NCBI GenBank assembly: GCA_002408385.1
Contig: DHSB01000121.1
Span: 13,492 to 25,455, forward strand
Direction of reading: 5' to 3'
DNA length: 11,964 bases
From: Myxococcales bacterium UBA5297
GTDB lineage: Bacteria > Myxococcota > Myxococcia > Myxococcales > UBA5297
The position numbers were made by a program, and so were the translations under genes. A model generated the notes under the pieces. It searched no databases, was not told the origin of the DNA, and worked only from the letters and a program-made list of their open reading frames with translations. This document shows positions 1-6,993 of this stretch, piece after piece. Position 1 is the first letter of the stretch, and every line of letters begins with the position of its first letter.

Positions 1-1
1 C

Positions 2-1672
2 GGCGACGGCTGCTGCCCGGCCGGCTGCGACCGCACGAGCGACGCGGACTGCTCGGCGAGCTGCGGCAACCTCGTCGTCGAGCCGGGCGAGACCTGCGAC
101 GGCAACTGCCCGTCGACATGCGAGGACGCGAACGGCTGCACTCTCGACTCGAGCACCGGCAGCGCCCAGACCTGCAGCCTGGTCTGCTCGCACCAGCCGA
201 TCAGCCAGTGCGCCCACGGCGACGGGTGCTGTCCAGCCGGCTGCACCGCGGCCACCGACCGCGACTGCTCGTCCTCCTGTGGCAACAGCGTGCGCGAGCC
301 CGGCGAGACCTGCGACGGCGACTGCCCGACCTCTTGCGACGACTCGGACGCCTGCACCCTCGACGCGATGACCGGCAGCGCGGCCAACTGCAACGTCGCT
401 TGTACCCATTCGCAGGTCGTCACCTGCCGGAACAACGACGGCTGCTGCCCGGCCGGCTGCACCCCGGCGAACGACGCGGACTGCACGAGCCACTGCGGCA
501 ACGGCGTGCGCGAGCCCGGCGAGACTTGCGACGGCGACTGCCCGACGAGCTGCAACGACCACGACGCCTGCACCCTCGACTCGCTCTCGGGAACCCCTTC
601 GGCCTGCAACGTGGTCTGCACGAACACGCCCATCACCGCCTGCCAAAGCGCCGACGGTTGCTGCCCGTCCGGCTGCAGCTACCCCCAGGACAGCGACTGC
701 GGATGCGTTCCGACGACCTGCGAAGCGCTCGGGTTGCAGTGCGGCACGGCCGACAACGGCTGCGGGGCGACCCTCGAGTGCGGCGGCTGCCCCGCGGGCT
801 CGGTCTGCACCGGCGGCGTCTGCGTCGCCTCTTCGCGCGGCCTGGGCGATCCCTGCGCTTCGGACGCCGACTGCGACTCGGCCGCCTGCATCGAGCAGCC
901 TACCGACGGCTGGACCGACGGCTACTGCTCGAAAGGCTGCCTGGGGGACGCGGAGTGCGGCTATGGCAACCACTGCGGCTTCCGCGACGGCAACGGCCGC
1001 GGGGTCTGCCTGAAGGGCTGCAGCTCCAGCTCCGGGTGCCGCGCCGGCTACGAGTGCTGGGACATCGACGGGGACGGCACCAACACCTGCGCCCCGGTCG
1101 GCAGCGGCAGCGGCCCTGTCGGCGCGGCCTGCCTGAGCTACGCGGACTGCGGCGGCGGCCGCGGTGGCCTCTGCGCGACGCAGGCCCAGCACTTCAAGGG
1201 CGGCTACTGCTCCTTTGCCGCCTGCTCGGCGACCCGCGCCTGTCCGGCCGGCTCGCACTGCGCCTTCCGCGACGGCTCGGGCAACGGGGCCTGCGCCGCC
1301 GACTGCTCGTCGAACGCGAGCTGCCGCGCCGACGGCTACGGGTGCTTCGACGCGGACAACGACGCGCGCAGCGAGTGCTGGCCGGCCGCCACCGGCACCG
1401 CGGCGGTGGGCGCGGGCTGCGCCGAGCAGTGGGACTGCGCCGGCGGGCGCTACGGGTTCTGCGGCCAGGCGCCGGACTGGCCGGGCGGCTACTGCCTCGT
1501 CCAGTGCGGGTCGGGGTTCCCGAGCTGCCCGTCGGGCACCGAGTGCGTCCCCTTCGCCCCGACCAGCGAGTCGTACTGCCTCGACCGCTGCGCGGGCGCC
1601 TACGAGTGCCGCACCGGCTACCGCTGCAGCGACGAGAACGGCTCGGGGACGACCGAATGCAATCCCCAGTGA
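2..1672 (+). CDS. Cysteine-rich repeat protein, 5' end outside window
   Basis: The visible part is 556 residues and the N-terminus lies before the window. Seen: the tail of one repeat, then three complete 72-residue units (fragment residues 21-236), each opening CGN.V.EPGETCDG and ending GCCP.GC...D.DC with 12 Cys. An eight-Cys spacer CVPTTC...CGGC...C follows (about 235-278), then three larger 12-Cys units (279-556) with GYC, CP.G..C and D.DGDGT.C motifs. The protein ends in ECNPQ. The opening part of the 72-residue unit resembles the myxobacterial disulfide-repeat/DUF4215 type (CGNG..E.GE.CD). The density of evenly paired Cys implies an exported, disulfide-bonded protein; a signal peptide cannot be seen here. 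It is a paralogue of the gene at 3710 and lies 56 nt before an M4 protease gene, probably in one operon. Adhesin, matrix, binding or toxin-like roles are all possible; none is demonstrated. Confidence 0.9.
   Translation, partial: GDGCCPAGCDRTSDADCSASCGNLVVEPGETCDGNCPSTCEDANGCTLDSSTGSAQTCSLVCSHQPISQCAHGDGCCPAGCTAATDRDCSSSCGNSVREPGETCDGDCPTSCDDSDACTLDAMTGSAANCNVACTHSQVVTCRNNDGCCPAGCTPANDADCTSHCGNGVREPGETCDGDCPTSCNDHDACTLDSLSGTPSACNVVCTNTPITACQSADGCCPSGCSYPQDSDCGCVPTTCEALGLQCGTADNGCGATLECGGCPAGSVCTGGVCVASSRGLGDPCASDADCDSAACIEQPTDGWTDGYCSKGCLGDAECGYGNHCGFRDGNGRGVCLKGCSSSSGCRAGYECWDIDGDGTNTCAPVGSGSGPVGAACLSYADCGGGRGGLCATQAQHFKGGYCSFAACSATRACPAGSHCAFRDGSGNGACAADCSSNASCRADGYGCFDADNDARSECWPAATGTAAVGAGCAEQWDCAGGRYGFCGQAPDWPGGYCLVQCGSGFPSCPSGTECVPFAPTSESYCLDRCAGAYECRTGYRCSDENGSGTTECNPQ
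62..709 (+). repeat. Three 216-bp coding tandem repeats (12-Cys units)
   Basis: Unit starts, taken at the first Cys of CGN, fall at 62, 278 and 494, an exact 216-bp period. The end of a fourth unit occupies 2-61, so the array continues to the left. Each unit encodes 12 cysteines in conserved positions. DNA identity between units is high in the GAGACCTGCGACGG and GGCTGCTGCCC cores and lower between them. Confidence 0.93.
704..835 (+). other. Eight-Cys spacer module within the cysteine-rich protein
   Basis: It encodes CVPTTCEALGLQCGTADNGC followed by GATLECGGCPAGSVCTGGVC. I recall similar C.P.TC...G..CG...DGCG..L.CG.C segments in other myxobacterial secreted proteins. It joins the 72-residue array to the larger units and has no counterpart in the paralogue at 3710, where the two arrays abut. 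Confidence 0.7.
839..1669 (+). repeat. Three larger 12-Cys protein modules (type 2)
   Basis: Three consecutive units begin G(D/A)(P/A/G)C, at GDPCASDADC, GAACLSYADC and GAGCAEQWDC. Shared landmarks in order are G.C, (W/F)..GYC, CP.G..C, D..G.G.C, C....C R..GY.C and D.D...EC. Each contains 12 Cys by my count. The ends WDIDGDGT and FDADNDAR resemble calcium-binding aspartate loops. Units are joined by Gly/Ser/Thr-rich linkers such as GSGSGPVG and ATGTAAVG. Confidence 0.88.
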
Positions 1673-1680
1673 GAACCAAA

Positions 1681-1716
1681 CCGCTCGCCACGCGGCGCGG
1701 CCCGCAGCGAGCGGGC
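1681..1716 (+). promoter_or_regulatory. Two mutually exclusive hairpins before the protease RBS
   Basis: CCGCTCGC (1681-1688) can pair with GCGAGCGG (1707-1714). Alternatively GCCCGC (1700-1705) can pair with GCGGGC (1711-1716). The pairings share bases, so only one can form, and the second ends immediately before the Shine-Dalgarno sequence at 1718. This could modulate translation of the protease, but short GC hairpins arise easily by chance in such GC-rich DNA. Confidence 0.35.
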
Positions 1717-1717
1717 G

Positions 1718-1723
1718 AAGGAG
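1718..1723 (+). promoter_or_regulatory. Shine-Dalgarno AAGGAG, fixes protease start
   Basis: AAGGAG lies 5 nt before the ATG at 1729. It sets the true start of the protease within a frame that happens to stay open from position 118. Confidence 0.85.
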
Positions 1724-1728
1724 AGACG

Positions 1729-3627
1729 ATGAAGCGCACCTACCGAATCCTGGGGGCCCTGGTGGCGATGGGGAGCGCGGCCGGCTGCTCCGACGCACCG
1801 GCGCGCGCGCCGGTGGAGATCGCACAGTCCGAGGCCCGCGTCGTCGGGGTCGGGCCCGGCGGTCTGCCCAGCTTCGTCACCGGACGGATCACCGAGGCGC
1901 CCCTCCCGGCCTCCTGGACCGATCCGGCCCTCGATCTCGCGCCCGCGCTGCGCGAGATCACCCCGCTCTTCCTGCTCAGCCCCTCGGAGCTGCGGCTCGG
2001 CCAGGCCTGGCAGGACGAGCTTGGCTACGGTCACGCCCGCTTCTTCCGCGAGGTGAACGGCCTGCCGGTGGTCGGCTCCGAGCTGCTCGTGCACGTCGAC
2101 GCCGAGGGGACGGTCTACGCGGCCAACGGCGAGGGCTTCGGCGCCATCGGCATCGAGCCGCAGCCCTCCGTCCCCGAAACGGAGGCGCGCGCGGTCGCCC
2201 TCGAGGGCAGCGGGGTTCGCGAGGCCGTCGCCTCGCGGCTGGTCTACGTCGTGCCCCAGCTCACCGGCCAGGCGCGGCTGGCCTGGGAGGTTCAGGTCGA
2301 AGGGCGCGACGGCGACGGCCAGCCTGTCGCCGAGCGGGTCTACGTCGATGCGCTCGCCAAGCAGATCGTCAGCCGCAACAGCCGCGTCTACACGGCCAAG
2401 TACCGGCGGGTCTTCGACGCGCGCAACAACAGCCTGAAGCGCTCCGAGGGAGAGGGGCCGGTCAGCGACGCGGCCGTCAACGCGGCCTACGACAACACCG
2501 GCGTCACCTACGACTGCTACTGGAGCTGGTTCCAGCGCGATTCCTTCAACGGCAGCGGGGCGCGCATCGACAGCTACGTCCACGACTCGATGGACGGCAA
2601 CGCCTACTGGTACGCCAACACCCTCAACTTCGGGGACGCCGACAGCCAGATGGCCAGTCCGGCCAGCGCGCTCGACGTCGTCGCCCACGAGTTCTCCCAC
2701 GGGGTCGTCGAGTACACCGCCAACCTCGCCTACGAGTTCGAATCCGGCGCGCTCAACGAGGCCTGGGCCGACGTCCTCGGCGCGAGCTGCGAGGCGTACG
2801 GCGACGGCGGCGCCCCGAGCACGGACACCTGGAAGATCGGCGAGGACGTCTACACGCCCGGCGTCTCGGGCGACGCCCTGCGGTACATGAACAACCCCAC
2901 CCTCGACGGCATCTCGTACGACTTCTGGCCGGAGCGCTACCTGACGGCCGAGGCGCCGAGCGACTACAACGACATGGGCGGCGTGCACACCAACTCGGGC
3001 ATCGGCAACCTCGCCTACTACCTCGCGGTCGCCGGCGGCCGGCACCCGCGCAGCAAGACGACGGTCAACGTGAGCGGGGTGGGCATCAACCAGGCGAGCC
3101 GCAGCTTCTACCGCGCGCTGACGACCTACCTCAACTCGACCAGCTCCTTCCAGTCGGCCCGGCTCGCCACCGTGCTCGCTGCCAACGACCTCTACGGCGC
3201 CACCGTCGCCAACAACATCGACACCGCCTGGGCCGCCGTCGGCGTGCCGCCGACCTGGCTCGCGAGTGGCGATGCCGTCTCCCCGCTCTCGGGCAACGTG
3301 CGCACCCGGCTCTACTTCGGGGTGGAGCTCCCCGCGGGCTCGACCGGCCTGTCGATCACCACCTCGGGCGGCTCGGGCGACTGCGACCTGTACGCCAAGC
3401 TCGGCTCGGCTCCGACCTCGCAGAGCTTCGACTTCAAGTCCGAGAGCCCGACGACCGCCGAGACGATCTCGGTCCCCTCCCCGGCCTCGGGCACCTGGTA
3501 CATCCTGCTGCAGGGCTGCCAGGGCTGTAGGGACTTCTCCGGCGTGCAGCTCTCGGTCTCCTTCGACGAGCACCACCTGACCCCGCCGCCCAAGCCCTCG
3601 CTGCCGCCGCCCGCGCCTTCGCTCTGA
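1729..3627 (+). CDS. Secreted/lipoprotein M4 (thermolysin-family) zinc metalloprotease with PPC domain
   Basis: A 632-residue zinc endopeptidase precursor. Residues 1-20 form a lipoprotein-type signal ending AAGC (C20). An FTP-type propeptide follows (about 60-150, with YGHARFFREVNGLPVVGSEL) and then a PepSY-like part to about 215. The M4 catalytic domain (about 216-505) has HEFSH (H320, E321, H324) and NEAWAD with E344, exactly 20 residues after H324 as between H146 and E166 of thermolysin. GGVHTNSGI supplies H420, equivalent to the transition-state histidine. A PPC domain (about 513-612) follows, containing an unusual GCQGC Cys pair, and then a Pro-rich tail. The family degrades proteins outside the cytoplasm, and the propeptide folds the enzyme and inhibits it until cleaved. 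Its position between two cysteine-rich paralogues suggests it matures or releases them, or that all three act together; this is inference. The frame is open upstream to 118, but only the ATG at 1729 has a good RBS and signal peptide. Confidence 0.95.
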   Translation: MKRTYRILGALVAMGSAAGCSDAPARAPVEIAQSEARVVGVGPGGLPSFVTGRITEAPLPASWTDPALDLAPALREITPLFLLSPSELRLGQAWQDELGYGHARFFREVNGLPVVGSELLVHVDAEGTVYAANGEGFGAIGIEPQPSVPETEARAVALEGSGVREAVASRLVYVVPQLTGQARLAWEVQVEGRDGDGQPVAERVYVDALAKQIVSRNSRVYTAKYRRVFDARNNSLKRSEGEGPVSDAAVNAAYDNTGVTYDCYWSWFQRDSFNGSGARIDSYVHDSMDGNAYWYANTLNFGDADSQMASPASALDVVAHEFSHGVVEYTANLAYEFESGALNEAWADVLGASCEAYGDGGAPSTDTWKIGEDVYTPGVSGDALRYMNNPTLDGISYDFWPERYLTAEAPSDYNDMGGVHTNSGIGNLAYYLAVAGGRHPRSKTTVNVSGVGINQASRSFYRALTTYLNSTSSFQSARLATVLAANDLYGATVANNIDTAWAAVGVPPTWLASGDAVSPLSGNVRTRLYFGVELPAGSTGLSITTSGGSGDCDLYAKLGSAPTSQSFDFKSESPTTAETISVPSPASGTWYILLQGCQGCRDFSGVQLSVSFDEHHLTPPPKPSLPPPAPSL

Positions 3628-3666
3628 CCCGGTGGGCGCGGCCCGTCACTCTCAAACACGACGTAA

Positions 3667-3685
3667 GCCCCCGGGGCCCGGGGGC
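3667..3685 (+). promoter_or_regulatory. Strong all-GC hairpin between protease and cysteine-rich lipoprotein genes
   Basis: GCCCCCGG (3667-3674) pairs perfectly with CCGGGGGC (3678-3685) around a 3-nt loop. No U-run follows, so a complete intrinsic terminator is unlikely. It sits 12 nt before the Shine-Dalgarno sequence of the next gene. It could be an mRNA-stability or processing element that sets unequal expression of the two genes, or a partial terminator. Confidence 0.5.
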
Positions 3686-3697
3686 CGAATCTCAAGT

Positions 3698-3703
3698 AGG
3701 GGA
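3698..3703 (+). promoter_or_regulatory. Shine-Dalgarno AGGGGA, fixes start at 3710
   Basis: AGGGGA lies 6 nt before the ATG at 3710, which opens a textbook lipoprotein signal. An in-frame upstream start at 3632 would put 26 basic residues before the signal and overlap the hairpin, so it is not favoured. Confidence 0.8.
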
Positions 3704-3709
3704 ATTCAC

Positions 3710-6700
3710 ATGCTGCGAAGACTCCTTCCATTCGTCCTCCTGCTCTCCCTCGGGGCGGTGGGCTGCTCCGAGGAGCAGTCGCCCCCGGTCGACCCCAACG
3801 ACAACAAGCCGACCTGCGGCAACGGCAAGCTCGACCCCGGCGAGAAGTGCGACCCGGAGATCGAGTCCGGCCAAGGCGTCTGCCCGCTGTTGTGCGACGA
3901 CGCCGACGTCTGCACCGCCGACCAGCTCATCGGCAGCGACGACGACTGCACCGCCGAGTGCCTGTCGGTGCCCATCACCCAGTGCGCGACCGGCGACGGC
4001 TGCTGCCCGGTCGGCTGCAACGCGCTGACCGACGCCGACTGCTCGGCCACCTGCGGCAACGGCATCGTCGAGGTCGGCGAGAAGTGCGACGGCAACTGCC
4101 CGATCTCCTGCGACGACGGCAACTCCTGCACCGCCGACGCGCTGACCGGCAGCCCGACAGCCTGCAACGCCGAGTGCACGCACACCTCGATCACCGAGTG
4201 CCGCGGCGGCGACGGCTGCTGTGCGCCCGGCTGCAACTCGAACACCGACTCGGACTGCTCGACCTCCTGCGGCAACGGCATCGTCGAGGGCAACGAGCTG
4301 TGCGACGGCAACTGCCCGACCGTCTGCAACGACAACAACGCCTGCACCGCCGACGTCCTCTCCGGCACCCCGACCTCCTGCAACGTGGTCTGCAGCCACA
4401 ACCCGATCACCACCTGCCAGGGCGGCGACAACTGCTGCCCGGCCGGTTGCAACGCCAACACCGACTCGGACTGCTCGGCCTCCTGCGGCAACGGGGTCAT
4501 CGAGGCCAACGAGACCTGCGACGGCAACTGCCCGACCGACTGCAACGACGGCAACGCCTGCACCGCCGACGTGAAGACCGGATCGCCAGGCACCTGCAAC
4601 GTCACCTGCACCAACACCCCGATCACCCAGTGCGTCAGCGGCGACGGCTGCTGCCCGAGCGGCTGCAACGCGGTGCTCGACAACGACTGCAATCCGCGCT
4701 GCGGCAACGGCGTCGTCGAGGGGACCGAGCGCTGCGACGGCAACTGCGTCTCGGAGTGCAACGACGGCAGCGCCTGCACCACCGACACGCTCCAGGGCTC
4801 GGCCCAGACCTGCGACGCCCGTTGCGTCTACACCGCCGTCACCCAATGCGTGCACTCGGACGGCTGCTGCGCCCCGGGCTGCAATGCGCTCAACGACAAC
4901 GACTGCAACCCGACCTGCGGCAATGGCGTCATCGAGCCGGGCGAGACCTGTGACAACAACTGCCCGGCCAATTGCAACGACGGCAACGCCTGCACCACCG
5001 ACACGATGAGCGGCTCGGCGACCAACTGCACCGCGGCCTGCACCAACACCCCGATCACCGTCTGCCAGGGCGGCGACGGCTGCTGTGCGCCCGGCTGCAA
5101 CTCGACCAACGACAACGACTGCTCGGCCTCGTGTGGCAACGGCGTGAAGGAGGGCAACGAGACCTGCGACGGCGCCGACTGCCCGACGAGCTGCGACGAC
5201 GGCAACGCCTGCACCAAGGACACCCTCATCGGCAGCGCGCAGCAATGCAACGCGCAGTGCACCTTCTCGCAGATCACCACCTGCTCGATGACCAGCGACG
5301 GCTGCTGCCCGGCGGGCTGCAACAGCCTCAACGACACCAACTGCGGCGCCACCTGCGGCAACGGCGTGGTCGAGCCCCCCGAGACCTGCGACGACAACTG
5401 CCCGACGGTCTGCAACGACAACGACGCCTGCACCACCGACGCGCTCTCCGGCCAGGCGAACGAGTGCAACGTGCGCTGCACCTCCACCCCGATAACGGCC
5501 TGCTCGATGACGAGCGATGGCTGCTGCCCGGCCAACTGCAACAGCCTCAACGACGCCGACTGCCAGCCGGTCTGCCCGAACGGCGTGGTGGAGGCGGGGG
5601 AGAAGTGCGACGGCAACTGCCCGACCTCGTGCGACGACGGCAACGCCTGCACCGCCAACACGCTTATCGGCAGCGCGGCCCAGTGCACCGCCGAGTGCAC
5701 CTACAGCACCATCAGCCAGTGCTCGATGACCAGCGACGGCTGCTGCCCGTCGGGCTGCACCAGCATCAACGACGTCGACTGCGACTCTTCGGGCCTGATC
5801 GGCGATCCGTGCACCTCCGGCGGCGAGTGTGTCTCCGGCGCCTGCCTCGACGAGGCGAACACCGGCTGGAGCGGCGGCTACTGCACCGCGGCCTGCGGCG
5901 ATCCGGCGCTCAACCCCACCGAGTGCGGCAGCGGCGCCCACTGCGCGGCCTATGACGCCGAGAGCGGCTACGGCTTCTGCTTCCGCGACTGCGCGAACAA
6001 CAACTCGTGCCGCACGCCCTACTACCAGTGCTTCGACTGGGACGGCGACGGCACGCGCTCCGAGTGCGCGCCGGTGGCCAGCGGCACGGGAACCGTGGGC
6101 GCGCCCTGCGACTCGATCCACGACTGCGCCGGCGGCCAGCTCGGCTTCTGCCTGTTCGAGGAGTACGGCTGGCGAAACGGCTACTGCACCCTCACCTGCA
6201 GCACCTCCTGCCCGTCCGGCTCGCACTGCGCGCTGGTCGATGCCGGCGAGGGCATCTGCATGCAGAACTGCGCCTCGACCGCCAACTGCCGCGCCGACGG
6301 CTACGTCTGCGGCGACGGCGACGGCGCGGGCACCAACGAGTGCTTCCCGGCCGCCACCGGCACCGGCGCGGTCGGCGACGCCTGCGCCGGAACCTGGGAG
6401 TGCGCCGGCGGTCTGGGCGGCCTGTGCTACTCGGCGGAGAACGGCTGGAAGGACGGCTACTGCATGCAGGAGTGCAGCAACACGGTCACCTGCCCGACCG
6501 GCTCGCGCTGCGCCTACAAGGACGCCTCGGGCAACGGGCTGTGCCTCGACAACTGCTCGACCAACAACGAGTGCCGCAGCGGCGTCGGCTACCAGTGCGT
6601 CAACGGCGACTTCTCCTCCGACAACTCGAAGGAGTGCCACGCCGCGGCCACCGGCACCGGCGCGCCGGGCGCGGCCTGCACCGAGCTGTGGGACTGCAGC

Positions 6701-6925
6701 GGCGGGCTCTTCGGCTTCTGCTACACCGGCCTGCCGAACGGCTACTGCTTGATCGAGTGCACGGCCGGCACCGGCACCTGCCCCTCCGGCAGCTTCTGCA
6801 CTTCGGCGCTCAGCGACACCGCGCAGTTCTGCGCCGACTCCTGCGCCTCCCCGGCGGAGTGCCGCAGCGCCGATAGCTACCAGTGCATGAACTTCGGCGA
6901 CGGCAACGGCTGCTGGTTCCAGTAG
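3710..6925 (+). CDS. Large cysteine-rich repeat lipoprotein (1071 aa)
   Basis: Residues 1-19 (MLRRLLPFVLLLSLGAVGC) are a lipoprotein signal with C19 as the probable acylated residue. A short linker (SEEQSPPVDPNDNKP) leads into nine 12-Cys units starting at residues 36, 115, 187, 259, 331, 403, 475, 549 and 622. Four larger 12-Cys units run from about 695 to the end (GNGCWFQ). I count 156 cysteines after C19, nearly 15% of the protein and an even number, consistent with full disulfide pairing in an oxidising compartment. The first unit is 79 residues because of the insert PEIESGQGV; units 7-9 are 73-74 residues. The starts of the units resemble the myxobacterial CGNG disulfide repeat. No enzyme domain is visible. 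It is a paralogue of the protein at 2-1672 and follows the M4 protease by 82 nt. It is probably a rigid surface stalk, adhesin or matrix protein; the function is unknown. Confidence 0.93.
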   Translation: MLRRLLPFVLLLSLGAVGCSEEQSPPVDPNDNKPTCGNGKLDPGEKCDPEIESGQGVCPLLCDDADVCTADQLIGSDDDCTAECLSVPITQCATGDGCCPVGCNALTDADCSATCGNGIVEVGEKCDGNCPISCDDGNSCTADALTGSPTACNAECTHTSITECRGGDGCCAPGCNSNTDSDCSTSCGNGIVEGNELCDGNCPTVCNDNNACTADVLSGTPTSCNVVCSHNPITTCQGGDNCCPAGCNANTDSDCSASCGNGVIEANETCDGNCPTDCNDGNACTADVKTGSPGTCNVTCTNTPITQCVSGDGCCPSGCNAVLDNDCNPRCGNGVVEGTERCDGNCVSECNDGSACTTDTLQGSAQTCDARCVYTAVTQCVHSDGCCAPGCNALNDNDCNPTCGNGVIEPGETCDNNCPANCNDGNACTTDTMSGSATNCTAACTNTPITVCQGGDGCCAPGCNSTNDNDCSASCGNGVKEGNETCDGADCPTSCDDGNACTKDTLIGSAQQCNAQCTFSQITTCSMTSDGCCPAGCNSLNDTNCGATCGNGVVEPPETCDDNCPTVCNDNDACTTDALSGQANECNVRCTSTPITACSMTSDGCCPANCNSLNDADCQPVCPNGVVEAGEKCDGNCPTSCDDGNACTANTLIGSAAQCTAECTYSTISQCSMTSDGCCPSGCTSINDVDCDSSGLIGDPCTSGGECVSGACLDEANTGWSGGYCTAACGDPALNPTECGSGAHCAAYDAESGYGFCFRDCANNNSCRTPYYQCFDWDGDGTRSECAPVASGTGTVGAPCDSIHDCAGGQLGFCLFEEYGWRNGYCTLTCSTSCPSGSHCALVDAGEGICMQNCASTANCRADGYVCGDGDGAGTNECFPAATGTGAVGDACAGTWECAGGLGGLCYSAENGWKDGYCMQECSNTVTCPTGSRCAYKDASGNGLCLDNCSTNNECRSGVGYQCVNGDFSSDNSKECHAAATGTGAPGAACTELWDCSGGLFGFCYTGLPNGYCLIECTAGTGTCPSGSFCTSALSDTAQFCADSCASPAECRSADSYQCMNFGDGNGCWFQ
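3815..5791 (+). repeat. Nine ~216-bp coding tandem repeats (12-Cys units)
   Basis: First-Cys codons fall at 3815, 4052, 4268, 4484, 4700, 4916, 5132, 5354 and 5573, giving spacings of 237, 216, 216, 216, 216, 216, 222 and 219. Protein consensus: CGNGVVE.GE.CDGNCPT.C, then DGNACT.D.L.GS...CNA.C and T.T.IT.C..GDGCCP.GCN, ending ND.DC. All nine units keep 12 cysteines. Units 7-9 alone read CSMTSDGCC where the others have a shorter C..(G/S)D(G/N)CC. Confidence 0.95.
5792..6922 (+). repeat. Four larger 12-Cys protein modules (type 2)
   Basis: Units begin at GDPCTSGGEC, GAPCDSIHDC, GDACAGTWEC and GAACTELWDC. Common landmarks are CAGG..G.C, GW..GYC, CP.GS.C, G.G.C, CR..GY.C and D.DGDGT..EC. Each has 12 Cys. 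They are joined by TGTGAVG-like linkers (TGTGTVG, TGTGAVG, TGTGAPG). The last unit is shortest and has lost the Trp before GYC (LPNGYC). Same module type as at 839-1669. Confidence 0.9.
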
Positions 6926-6948
6926 CAGCCCGCTGAACGAGTAGCCTG

Positions 6949-6993
6949 AACGGCCCCGGCGACCTTCTCCGAGTCGCCGGGGCCGTTCCTTTC
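6949..6993 (+). terminator. Intrinsic terminator closing the cysteine-rich/protease block
   Basis: The arm AACGGCCCCGGCGAC (6949-6963) pairs perfectly over 15 bp with GTCGCCGGGGCCGTT (6973-6987) around a 9-nt loop, and TTCCTTTC follows. It lies 23 nt after the stop codon at 6925. The U-run is interrupted but the stem is very stable. It is the best terminator in the window. Confidence 0.85.

Noticed and set aside
118..1728. In-frame upstream extension of the protease reading frame
   Set aside because: It is an Arg/Leu-rich shadow of the cysteine-rich gene in another frame. The RBS and lipoprotein signal place the start at 1729.
1618..3576. 652-residue minus-strand open frame opposite the M4 protease
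   Set aside because: No recognisable domain; the plus strand encodes a full M4 catalytic site with correct zinc-ligand spacing.
62..5791. Regular 216-bp repeats as a CRISPR or satellite array
   Set aside because: The period is in frame, the cysteine positions are conserved at protein level and there are no spacers, so these are coding domain repeats.
3692..6640. 982-residue minus-strand open frame
   Set aside because: Ala/Val/Arg low-complexity translation opposite a clear repeat gene. The GC-rich third positions and 216-bp periodicity remove stops from other frames.
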